Assembly: GCF_932526225.1 (NCBI RefSeq)
Contig: NC_064035.1
Span: 17,597,969 to 17,661,968 of the forward strand
Reading direction: 5' to 3'
From: Nematostella vectensis
Lineage: Eukaryota; Cnidaria; Anthozoa; Actiniaria; Edwardsiidae
Length of the DNA: 64,000 nucleotides
Part shown: positions 1 through 14,967 of the stretch, piece by piece
Layout of the letters: each line of letters opens with the position of its first letter
Position numbering within the stretch: position 1 is the first letter of the stretch
The notes under the pieces: model-generated
The model's input: only the letters and a program-made list of their open reading frames with translations
The model's database searches: none
Told to the model about the DNA's origin: nothing
Program-made: the position numbers and the translations under genes

Positions 1-6
1 TAATTA

Positions 7-187
7 TGAAAAAATGGAAAATTAAAGAAAATAGACTTCATAGTGGACTCACTTATTCTTGTCTCTTGGGATCTCTCCCGAGTATAGCGGGTCCATTTTA
101 CTCACTCGCTTCCCTTTCAGCACCCATACAAGACGTATAAAGTGAGTCCACTATGAAGTGTATTTTATTTAATTTTCCATTTTTTCA
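7..187. mobile_element. Small foldback/MITE element with 48-bp terminal inverted repeats
   Basis: Positions 7-54 and 140-187 are near-perfect reverse complements (beginning TGAAAAAATGG), separated by about 85 bp. There is no coding capacity. Long arms with a short unique centre are typical of a foldback-type MITE. It lies downstream of the PRDX5 3' end. Confidence 0.8.
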
Positions 188-793
188 TCACTATACAAAT
201 TCTCTTGCGTACTAGAATACAAACCGAGTGCTTGGGTTACCTGTGAAAAAACGAACCCCTTTTGCTTTGTTTTATTTGAACGAAACAGCGAGCGCCACTA
301 TGCCCAGAATGGGTGTGCAGTGCAATTCAAGGAAATTACCTTAATTGCGCACTCAACATGTTCTAACAAGTAAATATGCCAAACATGACCAGGCCAGACA
401 CGTTTTTTTGTCCATACTATTGACTATTGACAATTTGTCCTTTCCCTTATTGTCTCTGAGTATTGGCCTTTGGGCTCATAGACTATTGACCCAGAGCCCA
501 CACATGCACTAGAAATAATGGTTAATTATCATATACCCATCATACTATTTGCCACTTCTTTGCCATTTCTACAATACTGTTTTATTGAGTTTTTAAGCAG
601 AGACCAAGGAGCTAAAACTTCGAAGCATCTTTGGAAACATGAAGGGGGAGAGGTTGGGGGTGGATTTTGTTCAGAAATAGAAGTGATGTAACCATTGACA
701 TACATCGAACTAAAGCAATCCCATTTCGTTTATGTTTAGTCACAACCTTTTTTATTTGTTTTCTCTAAAATAAACAGACTAATTTCATAATGG
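188..793. other. Intergenic stretch downstream of PRDX5
   Basis: No gene was recognised on either strand. On the minus strand TTTATT at 751-756 is an AATAAA polyadenylation signal 38 bp past the PRDX5 stop codon, so the mature 3' end is probably near 720-740. Confidence 0.5.
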
Positions 794-3700
794 TCAAAGC
801 TGGCTCAGGATTGAGTTGGACAAACTGCATGTCAGTCCCGTACCATCTGGCTCAACATGAAGCTGCTTAACGACCCCATCCTCAACCAACATTGCATACC
901 TACAACACAACAACATGTTTATGAAAATATGCACATCCTCAACCAACATTGCTTACCTACTACAGAACAACATGTTTATGAAAATATACACATCCTCAAC
1001 CAACATTGCTTACCTACTACAGAACAACATGTTTATGAAAATATACACATCCTCAACCAACATTGCTTACCTACTACACAACAACATGTTTATAGAAAAT
1101 ATACATATCCTCAACCAAGATTGCTTACCTACAACACAGCAACGACAAATTACCCTAGGCACATTGCAAACATAAAACAAAGCAACATTTATAAAACTAT
1201 TATCAACCAACATTGCATAGTTATACCATGACCATACCATGTTAGTGGAGGACTGTTACTATGTAAAATGGATGTGTTTTAAGAGTATCATGGGGGGAAA
1301 GAAATTTTTCCTTTTTTTTTCTCCCCTCGACCCCCCCCAGTTTCTGCCGCCCATGAGTATTAAATTGAAAATACAAACTGGTATCAGACAATTCCATAGA
1401 GAAACAAGGAGGCATCACTTACCGTTTTGACCTTATATTGCCAAGGAATGGAGTGGCGTCTAGCTCTAAGTCCACAGCCTGCATCAGAAATGAGGAGATA
1501 TTTGTAACATTCAGGGGCAAAGTCAGCATTTCCCGAAGGGAACAATATATACAATATATTTTGGCTGACATTGCACCCAGGTTCTATCCATATGAAATTC
1601 TTATTCAAAAGGCAGGAGAAAATGACAGGACATATATCAATATGTAAAAAAAATACTATAGTGATACCTTGGTAAATTCCCCATGTACATCAGCAAGCAT
1701 TTGGATCTACAAAATAATATAACATGCTCAGACTATAATGACACCTTGTTTCCATTGTAACAGTAAAATAATGATTCACACATTTCCTGTGTATACCTGC
1801 TTTTTTAATGAGAAAGGGAACAAATAAAACTAAACTTAAGTGATAAAAGTTTATAAGATATAAACACTTACCTTGCCCTGACATCCGTTTGCTTCTCCCC
1901 ATGCACTCATGACAAACGGGTCATTGACAGCTATGCATGCAACTACATCCACACCTTTACTCTACGTATTAAAAACAGGACAGCAAACGTTTCACCAGCA
2001 ACCTTATGACATCAAATTGTGCCTCAAAGAATGGAACACTGCTTAGACCAGGACAGCAGCCCAAAGGAAGAGGGGAGGGGGTGAGGCGAACATGTCTTGG
2101 AGGAAACTCAGAATAAGATATTTTGCTGCTAATTGCCCCCCGCCTCCGCCTGCTTAAAACCTAGGCTACTGTTCTGGACCAATAAACACTTAGAGACTCA
2201 GAGTAATAAGACCAGAGACTGCTTTTCTGAAAAGAGCTGGCCTATTTCAGCTTAATCCCTTCCCGCTTTTTAGCTATTTTTAATTTTTATCGCTTTCGCA
2301 AAATCCGTCTATAGAATATAGCCATTTTGCCTATTTTCTATCAGTAACTAATTAATTCCTTAGAATTCCTTGTAGCGCCATTTGTTGAACATGCATGCAA
2401 GATCTATTTTGTGTGCTTTCTGAATGGCAAATGTCTGCTGATTGGCTTAATGACAGCAGGAAAGCCATTTAGCTGCTTTAGCTTGCAAGCCACACAGGTG
2501 GAATACCCCACCTTTCCTCAAAAAATTAATATACCGCAACTCCCACCAAAATTCACAATCCTTGAGATTTTGTAGGGTTGACAGCTTTGTTAAATCCTTA
2601 TAACTGATACTTCAATGTACCTTTATTTTGTCAAAATCAGCAACATATCCTGGCAAATGAGTCTGGAAGAAAAATAACAAATAGAGTTACGGAAAATAAA
2701 AAAATAAGTAAAGGTTTCAGTTTGGTTTACCTTGCTACATCCAGGAGTGAATGCTCCTGGGACAGCAAACAATATTCCTTTCTTTCCCTTGAACAGACTA
2801 GCAACATCAACTGTGTCCTTTGGAGTACCCTCCATTACCTTGATGGAAGGCAGTGCCTCTCCAACCTGACGACAGTAAACAGCAGGTTATTTGCAACCAT
2901 CTTTGGCAAGCACATAAAAGAGGTAGAGAGAAGCTTGAGAAAAGCAGGCAGACCAAATACACAGGTTACACCATCTTTAGTGACAGTGCTTACACACCAA
3001 CAGCCGTGGTAAATCAGAGATGCCCCATTAGAGATCTTGATGCCTGTTTCGGGGAAGAGGTTGCCTTTTATTAAAGCCGCATTGTCACCAGTTTACTTCC
3101 GGAGGTCCGACGGAAACCTCACCCGTTAAAAGACAAAAGAATCTATTAAAATCTGAGATATTAAACAGGCCATCCCCTCTAAATTATCAATCACATCCTC
3201 AAAGAAACTTCCAATAAACACCTTGCTTTCAATATTTTGAAATATTTTTCGCGTTTTCCGTTAAAAAAATCATCGGATATTGTTACGTTTTCGACCGGAA
3301 GTAAACTGGTGACAATGCGGCTTTAAGCGGAACCCTTATACCTCGAACTCCACACCAACTCAAACTGACTTTAAAATTTTCAAGGGCTTATTTTCACTGT
3401 TTTAATCGTTTCCCTTCGAGCCATCGCTTTCGGGTCCCAGTGTACACTCGCCATCGCACAACTAATAATGCCCTCATCCTTATGAAAGTGAAAGGACTGA
3501 TAGGGCAAACAAAACCAGCATTTCGCGATGTATAAAATGAACCATTCGTAAGGGGTAAAGTACTTAAAAACAAACAAGTGATAGAGAAAAGAGCCTCCAT
3601 AGCCTAGATTGGGAGAGGAGGGCAAGTCGGAGAAATAGTCAGATGAGTACAAAATAAACAGGGTAAGAGTAAAGTTACAACATGTGGAAAAAGCATCTTC

Positions 3701-3940
3701 ATAATTCCCGGAACTTATTGATTTTCAAGTTTAAAAGACGCCTTACAAACATTCAGAGGCGTTTAATGTAATAGGTACCTTGATCGGCATTGCAGCAAAC
3801 GTTGCAGTTCTGAATCCACGTGCAAATCTGACAGATGCAGTTCGAAGCATCAGATCTCTTGTTGACGAACGACGTGCAGAACGAAACCGACCAACACCGA
3901 ACAAGAAACTCACGTGTTGCAAATCGATTTTGTCCCGCAT
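794..3940 (-). CDS. PRDX5: Peroxiredoxin-5 (atypical 2-Cys), seven exons
   Basis: Thiol peroxidase that reduces H2O2, alkyl hydroperoxides and peroxynitrite. Exons in transcript order: 3779-3940, 2731-2865, 2621-2662, 1872-1961, 1668-1706, 1423-1478, 794-899. All have GT-AG borders and compatible phases, giving 209 aa (human about 214). Exon 2 holds the peroxidatic motif PGAFTPGCSK. Exon 4 carries GVDVVACIAVNDPFVMSAW. The last exon has GTGLTCSL with the resolving Cys and ends in SQL, a PTS1 peroxisomal signal as in mammalian PRDX5. Exon 1 is Arg-rich and hydrophobic, like a mitochondrial presequence. Starts are possible at 3940 or at Met31 (3850); an internal Met precedes PIK. It is divergent from COPS8. 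Its last-exon acceptor lies in a 57-bp tandem array. Confidence 0.95.
877..1161. repeat. 57-bp tandem repeat spanning the PRDX5 last-exon acceptor
   Basis: Five units start at 877, 934, 991, 1048 and 1105, with a degenerate piece near 1202-1218. Read on the minus strand, each unit contains TAG/GTAWGC followed by AATGTTGGTTGAGGAT, the 3' splice site and first bases of PRDX5 exon 7. Only the unit at 877 continues into the real exon. The open plus-strand frame through the array is a by-product of the 19-codon period. Confidence 0.9.
2259..2592. repeat. Dispersed repeat copy (family also at 63024-63388 and 4919-5569)
   Basis: It lies in the PRDX5 intron between exons 3 and 4. It shares the core CCCGCTTTTTAGC and CATTTTGCCTATTTTCTATC, and the end CCTTGAGATTTT followed by GTTGACAG, with the copy at 63024-63388 in the same orientation. 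It is non-coding, and the boundaries are approximate. Confidence 0.65.
3071..3326. mobile_element. 256-bp MITE with 32-bp terminal inverted repeats
   Basis: TTAAAGCCGCATTGTCACCA at 3071 continues to 3102 and is repeated as its exact reverse complement at 3295-3326. The ends are TTAA, suggesting TTAA-targeted insertion. It sits inside PRDX5 intron 1 and has no open frame of note. Confidence 0.85.
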
Positions 3941-4288
3941 ACAGCCGCGTAGTAATCGATTCCCCCCCGCTGATCATTACGTCACGGATCAATCGTTATT
4001 GCCAATTTATAAAAAAAAATGGAATTCATTTTTGGGAAAAGAAACAAGAAGAAGAAGCCCTTATTTAATTTCTCTTTTAATTTAAACCTTTCCACATATA
4101 ACGAAACAAACGAAATGGCCAGGATTTTATTTCCACAGGGAAACCATGACGGTAGCGGTATGTTACCCGTAATCGTAGCGATTTTTGATCAAGTTATAAT
4201 TTCTTATTAGATCAGCAATACAAAAGCTCGTATTTTGGTTTGGAGAATTTATCGCCTTAGCAGTAAATTCAGAATGCGAGAAAACAAA
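3941..4288. promoter_or_regulatory. Probable bidirectional promoter between PRDX5 and COPS8
   Basis: Only 348 bp separate the PRDX5 start (3940, minus) from the COPS8 ATG (4289, plus). No other gene fits here, so both promoters and 5' UTRs must lie in or near this interval, unless upstream non-coding exons exist. No TATA box was obvious. Inference from spacing. Confidence 0.6.
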
Positions 4289-7200
4289 ATGGCGTCCGCA
4301 GTGGGGAAGGAGTTAGAGGAATTATGTACAAACTATGAACAAATGGAACTTGATGTATGAGTGTCCTGTTGTGGTATTGATAGGAAATAATGTTTTGCAT
4401 CTGATTTAATCTCGTCTGTATTTCAGGGAGTGGCTACAGGCGAAGTCTACACACAGCTCCTTGCTATTTATCTGCTACAAAATGACATGTGAGAGTCGAT
4501 TGCTTTACTTTGTACCATTTATAAGTGATTTAATCCTGATAACTTCTTTTTTTATGTAAGATGCAATGCCAAGTTTCTTTGGAAAAGAATGCCAGATGAT
4601 ATCAAGAACGTAAGTATGAAATTATTCAAGTTAAGTATTAATATTTTTTTAAATCTGCTAGATTTTGCCGGCTTTGTGGATTTTGGTGGGAAAAAAGCCT
4701 GCATACTCAAAAGATAAGAGGGGAATGCAGAAAAAAGAGCCTGCAAAGACAAGAAAACAGCCAGCTATCGCCGACAGCCAGCCGCTATCTTGAACCCTGG
4801 TTTATATACGTACTTATGCTTATACAACTTAAGTAACACACAGTCGAACTGTCAAACAGACAGATGAACACAACACATCACTTACATCTTCCACCACATA
4901 ACCAATCAGTTATGTGGGCATAGCTGTCAACCTCGCTTTAGGAAAAATCTTGAGAAAATAGAATATCAGAAGTACCAAGATAGCTAATGCATAAGAAGAC
5001 AGTACAGTGGAACCTGGATTTTTGGGGGAGGGAAAATGTATCGTAGAATACAGGTATCCTGGCAAAGTGGTCCTCAATTTTACGATAAAGAAAATTCATT
5101 GAAAATAGCATTGTAGCGAGGTCGGGTTTATTATCAACTTTTACAAAATAATAAAAATGTAACTGTAATCTGCAAAAGACTGTACTCTCTGTAAAACCGC
5201 AATCTGTATTGAACAAGACCTGTCAAGTCAAAAAATTAATTAATTGTAGTTTCTGTGTGTGGTGTCTTGAGTTTTGCTCTATGTTGATAGACAGAATCAG
5301 TAATATTGTTGTACTGAGGTCAAAATTACGCCCAGGAGAACAGATTTGTATCGTAAAATCGAGAATATCATAAAATCAAGGTAATTTCTTGTACATTTCA
5401 CTGTATTTCTGCCAGGAGAAAAGAAAGCCATCCTAAAATCGTAAAATCCAGTCCCGTAAAATCCAGGTTCCACTGTACTTAAATGTACGGATATTTTCAA
5501 GAAAATAAGGCTTGAAAAAAGGTTTAAAATTTTGAGACTCCTGCCTAATGAGGAGAGTTGACAGCTATGTGTGGGTCAGACAGATGGACGGTCAAATAGA
5601 CAGACTGACAAATTCATCATTTACATCTTCCACCTCATAACCAATCTGTTTATATGGGTCAGACAGACGGATGGTCAAACAGAAAGACATAATTTAATTT
5701 GTAACTTCTATTACTAACTTATATCCTACTGGTTGCGGATCCAATCAAAGCATGGTATTTAGAATAGCCTGCTAGGTGAGTCCTTCTAAAGTCTGTTATA
5801 TCATTGGTTTAGTCCACTCCTGAAGCTGCGTCTCTATGGACTCTTGGATGCCACATGTGGAAAAGAGATTACGTGGGGATTTATGCGTCACTCAACCAGG
5901 AATGGTCATCATTAACACAGCCATATATCATCTCTTTGAAAGGTAGATGTAATAATTAATAACCAGTCTTCTTACGGCTGACCCAGGTTGCAAATCAAGC
6001 TCAAATGACATTTCCAATGTTCCAAATGTTGTGTGACTCATATACACTTGCTCACTGTGGATTGTTTATAAAGCAACACATCATATGTCACGTGACATTT
6101 CATTTTGGAACATTTAAAATGTTTTTTTTAGGTGGACAGCCTTTTTTAGATCAGCTGTTTAGATTGTTCTTGTTGGCACACCTGTTACTGTAGCATTTTC
6201 CCTTTTTATCATTACAGAGAAGTTTCAAGATAAAGTCTTCAGACTTTGTGAAAGAGCATACACCAGCATAAAGAAAGATGACCTTGCTGCCTACCTTGGC
6301 ATGACAGTTACTGATGCTGTATCAGGTGGGGCTTTTGTCACTGGATGAGTAGAACCAGGCACTAATATCTCTGTGTAGGAGCCGTGAGCCAAAACTTTGT
6401 CATTTTGCCTATTAACTAAATGACCTGGCTACATACCTGATAAATATTACCAATAAATAGAAAAAGCTCAAATAGTCATGTCCGTGAACCAGAAAAAAAA
6501 TACAATACACCAAAAACTGGTATCCGACTCTGTTAATTTTTTGTCTTTTATAAGACTGCTTCAGGGCAGATTGAAGAATTCTTATTAAAGAAAAAATTTG
6601 GCAGAGTCAAGTACCAGTTTTTGGTTTATTGATAAATATACCATAATATTACCATACACCAAAAACTGGTAATCGAATCTGCCAAATTTTCGTCTTTAAT
6701 ATAGACTTCTTCAGGGCAGACTGAAGAAGGTGAATCGTTACAAGCTTATTTACGTCAGAATGGTGGCACAAGACCTAAAAACATTAAAACTGACAAAAAC
6801 GTGGTTGTTCTAGAATAGCACGCGCTATGGATAAAAAGAATTTACACATCTCTATGTGGGTTCCGAATGCAAAAAATGTCACTATTAAAACCCAGCAAGC
6901 TGATAAGCTTACTGGCCTTCCCTTTCCCCTAAGCTGAGCCTCAGAGTTACACTTATCTATAAGTTGTACCGTTACAATAACTAAGACCTAAATGATTGTC
7001 GCAATGAAAATGTTGATAGATAAGGTCATCCTTGACTCTCTCACTAACTGGTAATCTAGGGTGCTTATTACTACTTTTGTGATTATAAAAACGCTTCCTG
7101 AACCTAAATATTACCATTACAATTACCTTTGCAAGTGACATATAAAACTACAGCTACCTTGACATATAAAACAACAGCTACCTTGTATTTTATTTTGGGG

Positions 7201-8437
7201 GGGGGATCAAAATTTTGAATCATCATAGAATATTTTTCAATGAAGATTATAAAAAAGATCAATCGAGTTGTCACCTGAGGGGGACTTTCCAGAAAAGTAG
7301 AAAGGGGTGATTGTCACATCTTTTAGGGTATAAAATTTCGACCAAATGCCAACCCTTAGGGGGTGTTTAACGTTTTTAATGTTTCTGCTTCTGGGTTAAA
7401 AATTCCTTCGACCACACCCAATTTGCTATGTCTTAAGGGTAAAAATTTCTATTGACCATGCCCAAAGTGCCATCCCTTAGGGTTTAAATTAATTTTGACG
7501 ATGATCACCCCCATCTGTCCACATATATGGCAGATATAGACTTCCTCAGTAGAAAAATGCAGTAGAAAGAATGAGAGTTTTTCAATGCTCTAACTCTATG
7601 AAACAGAATGGATGCCCAGTTCTGGAATTAAAAAAAGTTTTTCATCATTTAGATGCATCTTTGTCAACTTTGCTTTGATCCCACATGAGCCAGCATGACA
7701 CAGAGGGCTTAAAGCTGACATTGCTCTCCTTTAAACCCCAAATATGAATAACACATTATACCTATGGCTACAAAATTGCTAGGCTAGGCTAAATGCTGGG
7801 CTACATACATACATGGAAAAAATAGACTCATAGCCAGGATCTTGAGGGAGGGGGGGGGAGTTTATCCATAAAGCGGACCATTTTCTCTTAGGTAGCTCAT
7901 CCAACCTCGTAGTATTACTTTTAATTTTCCTTTATAAGAGTGGCACTTCAAGTCAAGTGGGAGTGTTTTTTCTGAACCCCCTGGCTAGAACCTACTTTTA
8001 ATATATTTTGAGTGGCTCATAATTCATTAACTATGGTTTATTTTTTAGGTTTTGTTGTATGCTGATGTTCATTCTCTGCTTTTGTTCTAGTTGCTGTTAG
8101 TCAAGGATGGACCCTAGATTCTGCCTCAGGTTTTTTGGCTCCAAAGAGATCAGGTATACAATACAGTCATAGTGCCTTTAATTTACATCTAGTCTTCTGG
8201 CATTAACAAATGTCGAATGTTTAATGACATTTCCTCTCCAAATAATCATCTTTTCTAAGCCCCATTCTCTTACATCAATTCAAGTTTAGTCCCCTTTTCG
8301 ATAACTATGAAAATAGTGCGATTTAAAAAGATACATTTATTCATTACCTTGCAGAGCCTGTTACCAAAGATATTCCTCTGACGAGCGAACAGGAACTGGC
8401 ACTATTGACAGACTATGTGTCATTTCTAGAAAACTGA
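4289..8437 (+). CDS. COPS8: COP9 signalosome subunit 8, seven exons
   Basis: Small PCI-domain subunit of the COP9 signalosome, the complex that removes NEDD8 from cullin-RING ligases. Exons: 4289-4354, 4427-4488, 4561-4609, 5813-5942, 6218-6325, 8091-8153, 8355-8437. Phases agree and give 186 aa (human 209). Diagnostic stretches are GEVYTQLLAIYLLQND and AKFLWKRMPDDIK (TPR-like N-terminal helices), WKRDYVGIYASLNQEW, the PCI part with DDLAAYLGM, and the C-terminal LTDYVSFLEN, which matches the human C terminus. The start MASAVGKELEELC is the first ATG that gives the correct phase. Introns 3 and 5 carry MITEs. The frame is intact. Confidence 0.95.
4919..5569. mobile_element. TIR element interrupted by a second, Tc1-like MITE
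   Basis: CATAGCTGTCAAC at 4919 and GTTGACAGCTATG ending at 5569 are inverted copies. The right end (TTTTGAGACTCCTGCCTAATGAG) matches, reverse-complemented, the left part of the element at 63024-63388. The centre is occupied by the separate element at 5003-5477. It lies in COPS8 intron 3. Confidence 0.7.
5003..5477. mobile_element. 475-bp Tc1/mariner-type MITE
   Basis: The ends are TACAGTGGAACCTGGATTTT at 5003 and its inverted copy AAAATCCAGGTTCCACTGTA ending at 5477. TA at both outer edges fits TA target duplication. Internal GTAAAATC-like blocks extend the inverted symmetry. There is no transposase frame, so it is non-autonomous. Confidence 0.85.
6507..6728. mobile_element. Short TIR element plus adjacent partial copy
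   Basis: ACCAAAAACTGGTATCCGAC near 6509 is mirrored by GTACCAGTTTTTGGT near 6611-6625, with CTTCAGGGCAGATTGAAGAA between. A second left arm (ACACCAAAAACTGGTAATCG, with the same CTTCAGGGCAGACTGAAGAA) follows at about 6655-6728 without a right arm. It lies in COPS8 intron 5. Confidence 0.7.
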
Positions 8438-9879
8438 TGTTTACCATTTGTGTTTGTAATGTCTTCCATGAATTCCTTGTACTAAGAAAACAACAAAATA
8501 GGAAAAACTGATTTGAAAATAATCTTTTGTATATACTGCTATAGAACCAGTAAACGTGCTTTGAACTTGGGAGAAAATATTGGTTGTTTATCTATATTTT
8601 GGTATACGTAATAGCCCGTCTTACTTTATGGTCCTGCACAATATGTACCAACCAACAAAAAATGTCTTATACATTATCCCCTGTCATACACACACCCCTA
8701 TGCATTTCCCACTTTGTAGCCTTTTTTTTTCTTGGCTCAAGATTGGATATAATGTAGGGAAAATTTGCCATTAGTGTTTATTTGTTATTTATTTATTTTA
8801 TTTTTTGGCTGTAATTTGATTTTTCCTAATCTAAAATTGTATTGCAAACAGACACACCGACCCTGGGTTCCAGAGCCTGAGTATCTACTTTTCCCAGCAT
8901 GCTAGGGGGCGGGGGATGAAATGAGTTGGCGTAATTCTTGCTTCGCTTGAAAAACTCTCGGAACCTCTGGTTTCCAGGGTAACACACACCCCCTTGAAAT
9001 AAATAATGCTTGAAAAAGAAAAGATTGGATATCTATTCCATTATTGATGTCAGCTGTACACCCTCCCCCCACTACACTGTACAGGAGATTTATTCATGTT
9101 GATCTTTAGAAATTTCTAAAGGAGTGCAAATACAGCAGTAGTAGCTTTATTATCCTATTGAGCTTTCTTATTCATTCTCTATGTTCTCTATGACCTGCAT
9201 TCAGTTGTGGATCCAGGTGGGTGATGTATTTCCTCAGATTGACATCCTAGAAAAAATGTATGGGGGTTTAATCCGGCAATGCTTTTATATATTTGTGCCC
9301 GCTCTGGCCCGTACCCAGGGGGGGTGTTTGAACGCACCCCCCCCCCCCCCCACCCCCCACAACGGCCGAAAGTCCACTTTTGACTCTAAATAGACGTGCT
9401 ATTTGTAGAAAAAAACTAAAAATCATAAGCTAGATCACTCTGGTGTGTAGCCAGATCCGACAATAAACGTCCCGTGGAGATACTGCAAAGGCATAAAAAA
9501 ACCTAATTGTTATATTGAGGTTCTGAGTTGCCTCCCTCTCCCCCCCCCCCCCCCCCCCCCCCCCCCGGATAAATTAGGTCCACTTTTTCGGATTTCGCAC
9601 CCTCCCCCCCCCCAAACAAAAATCCTGGGAACGGGCCTGCCGCTGCCCCCCCCCCCCCCCCCCCCCCCCCCTTCTGACTACCCCCATCCAAGGTTCCAAA
9701 TAACCGTGCTAACCTAGACCGTAAATGTTGCGAGCGGTCTCCCTGTGGAACTTTAGTCTTTACCAGACTCCTAGACGCAAACCGTTGTTTGCCCGTTGTT
9801 TATTAGTCTTTATTGTGATAATTTTGTTACCCAAACCATAGCCTACGCGTTATATTTGAGAGCCAGTGGCGATTACAGT
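8438..9879. other. Intergenic region with long poly-C tracts
   Basis: COPS8 3' flank and FAM133 5' flank. It holds C-runs at about 9340-9356, 9541-9567, 9607-9614 and 9647-9671 (G-runs on the other strand, potential G-quadruplexes). The open frames here are low-complexity Gly/Pro readings and are not supported as genes. Confidence 0.6.
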
Positions 9880-13407
<3,528 letters not shown>

Positions 13408-13649
13408 AAGAAGACATAATGCTGTATTTCGAGAAGGTAATTACTTTTCCTAAATGACTGTTTTCTTTATCAAATCTGCCAAACTTTCCCCATCATATAT
13501 CCAATGTTTTCTAATTCTTCTAATTTATTTTGTTTTTCCTCTCTCTGATTACAGACAATACTCAAGGAAGAAAGAAAATGGATGGGATTTGAAATAAATC
13601 TAACAGCAATGATTAGTTTTGTTAGACAAATAGATAGCATAGCTCGAAA

Positions 13650-13942
13650 CCAGCCATTTCTGTGAGACCACAGTGCGTGCCCACATGTTGGGGGGGGGGG
13701 GGGGGATGGGCAATCGTAAGACCTCAACTGTCAGCTGGAATAATGGAGATCATTTCTGTGAGAACACAGTGCATGCATACATGTTTGGGGGGTGGGGGGG
13801 GGCAATCGTAAGACTTCAACACCTAATGTCAGCTGAAATGGAGATCATTTCTGTGAGACCACAGTGCATGCCCACATGATGGGGGGGGGGGGGGGGGCAA
13901 TCAGAAGACTTCAACACCTAATGTCAGCTGAAATGGAGATCA
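13650..13942. repeat. Three roughly 90-100-bp tandem units with G-runs
   Basis: Each unit has TTTCTGTGAGAMCACAGTGC, CCACATG or a variant, a run of 10-18 G, CAATCGTAAGACTTCAAC and GTCAGCTGAAATGGA. Units start near 13656, 13752 and 13848. It lies downstream of the FAM133 stop, probably in the 3' UTR. G-run lengths differ between copies. Confidence 0.75.
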
Positions 13943-14650
13943 AGCTAGGAATATCTGAAAATACAATAGTTTATGTTCATGTCAGTAGCTTATGATTGTT
14001 GAATTTTGTATCTTTGCTTCTTGTTTAACTAAAAGATGAATAAATAAATTGTAATGTTAACATTGGGAGCATTTAGAGGCTTTCCAGAATTATGCACTGA
14101 CGGGAAAAACACATAATTTCCCTCTCAGCACATAATTTATGAAAAACACATAATAGCGCTTAATTTTGAAAAAAAAAACAACAACAATGAAAATAGGCTG
14201 TTTTTTTTTCATACTTCCAAAGGAAACATTTGTAACTACTCCTATCCTAGAGGTCACCCCACTCCCCCTAACTCAAATAGATTCCTAAGTCTGTCTTTTT
14301 TTGGCCATTCAACACAAGTAAAAAGATGCTGGTGAAAGAGCAATATTTTTCACTTTATAATTTCTGTTCTCAATTATTGAGTAAAAGGCTTCTTCAAACA
14401 ATTGTTTATTTCTTTGTACATTTCTGTATATTTTGTAATGTGTTTTTCTATATAAAATTTTTAGCTTTGATGCTTACGTGTACATTTTGAAGAAAATGTA
14501 TGAAAACTCATGCAAATTTAAAGGGAAGATGAGTACACGGAAAATGCCCCACCATAGCCTTGAGCTACATGTGGTCTAACTATTTGGGGTCGCTGTGTGT
14601 CTTTTGTCTGGTAAAAGGCAAGGAAGACTTGAAACAAATTTTGAAGACTG
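13943..14650. other. Intergenic FAM133-RIF1
   Basis: AT-rich, with a FAM133 polyadenylation signal AATAAA at 14039-14044. No gene was seen; the 94-codon frame at 14560-14844 crosses the RIF1 promoter motifs and has no recognisable content. Confidence 0.5.
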
Positions 14651-14651
14651 A

Positions 14652-14686
14652 CCAATCACAGTGCGAGATCCTTAGTTTGGCGCGAA
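14652..14686 (+). promoter_or_regulatory. RIF1 proximal promoter: CCAAT box and E2F-like site
   Basis: CCAAT at 14652-14656 and TTTGGCGCGAA at 14676-14686, which matches the E2F consensus TTTSGCGC. They lie about 280-315 bp before the RIF1 ATG. An E2F/NF-Y pair suits a replication-timing gene needed at G1/S. The motif match is seen; the function is inferred. Confidence 0.6.
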
Positions 14687-14967
14687 TTGTGTCCTTAGAC
14701 GGGAAATCAGAGGGAAGAAGTTCTGTGATTGTGCTCATTTCGACGATTAATTACGATCGCATTTTATCAGAACCACTCTATTCGAAAACGAGAACAGGTA
14801 AAATAGCTAACAAAGTGTTGGCTTTCCTATTTTTATGCTTTTAAAGTAGATCGAGCTTGGGGAAATGGCCTGTTGTTTGAAACAAGATGACGAGGCCAGA
14901 ACGTGTGAGAGCTAGACCTGATAGGATTTGTTTGATTGCAGCGAGAGAGATCGGGTTGTGATGTACT

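Noticed and set aside
857-1231. 124-aa plus-strand open frame with 19-aa repeats
   Set aside because: It is antisense to the PRDX5 acceptor array; no domain or independent support.
14560-14844. 94-aa plus-strand open frame before RIF1
   Set aside because: It overlaps the CCAAT/E2F promoter motifs and has no recognisable family content.
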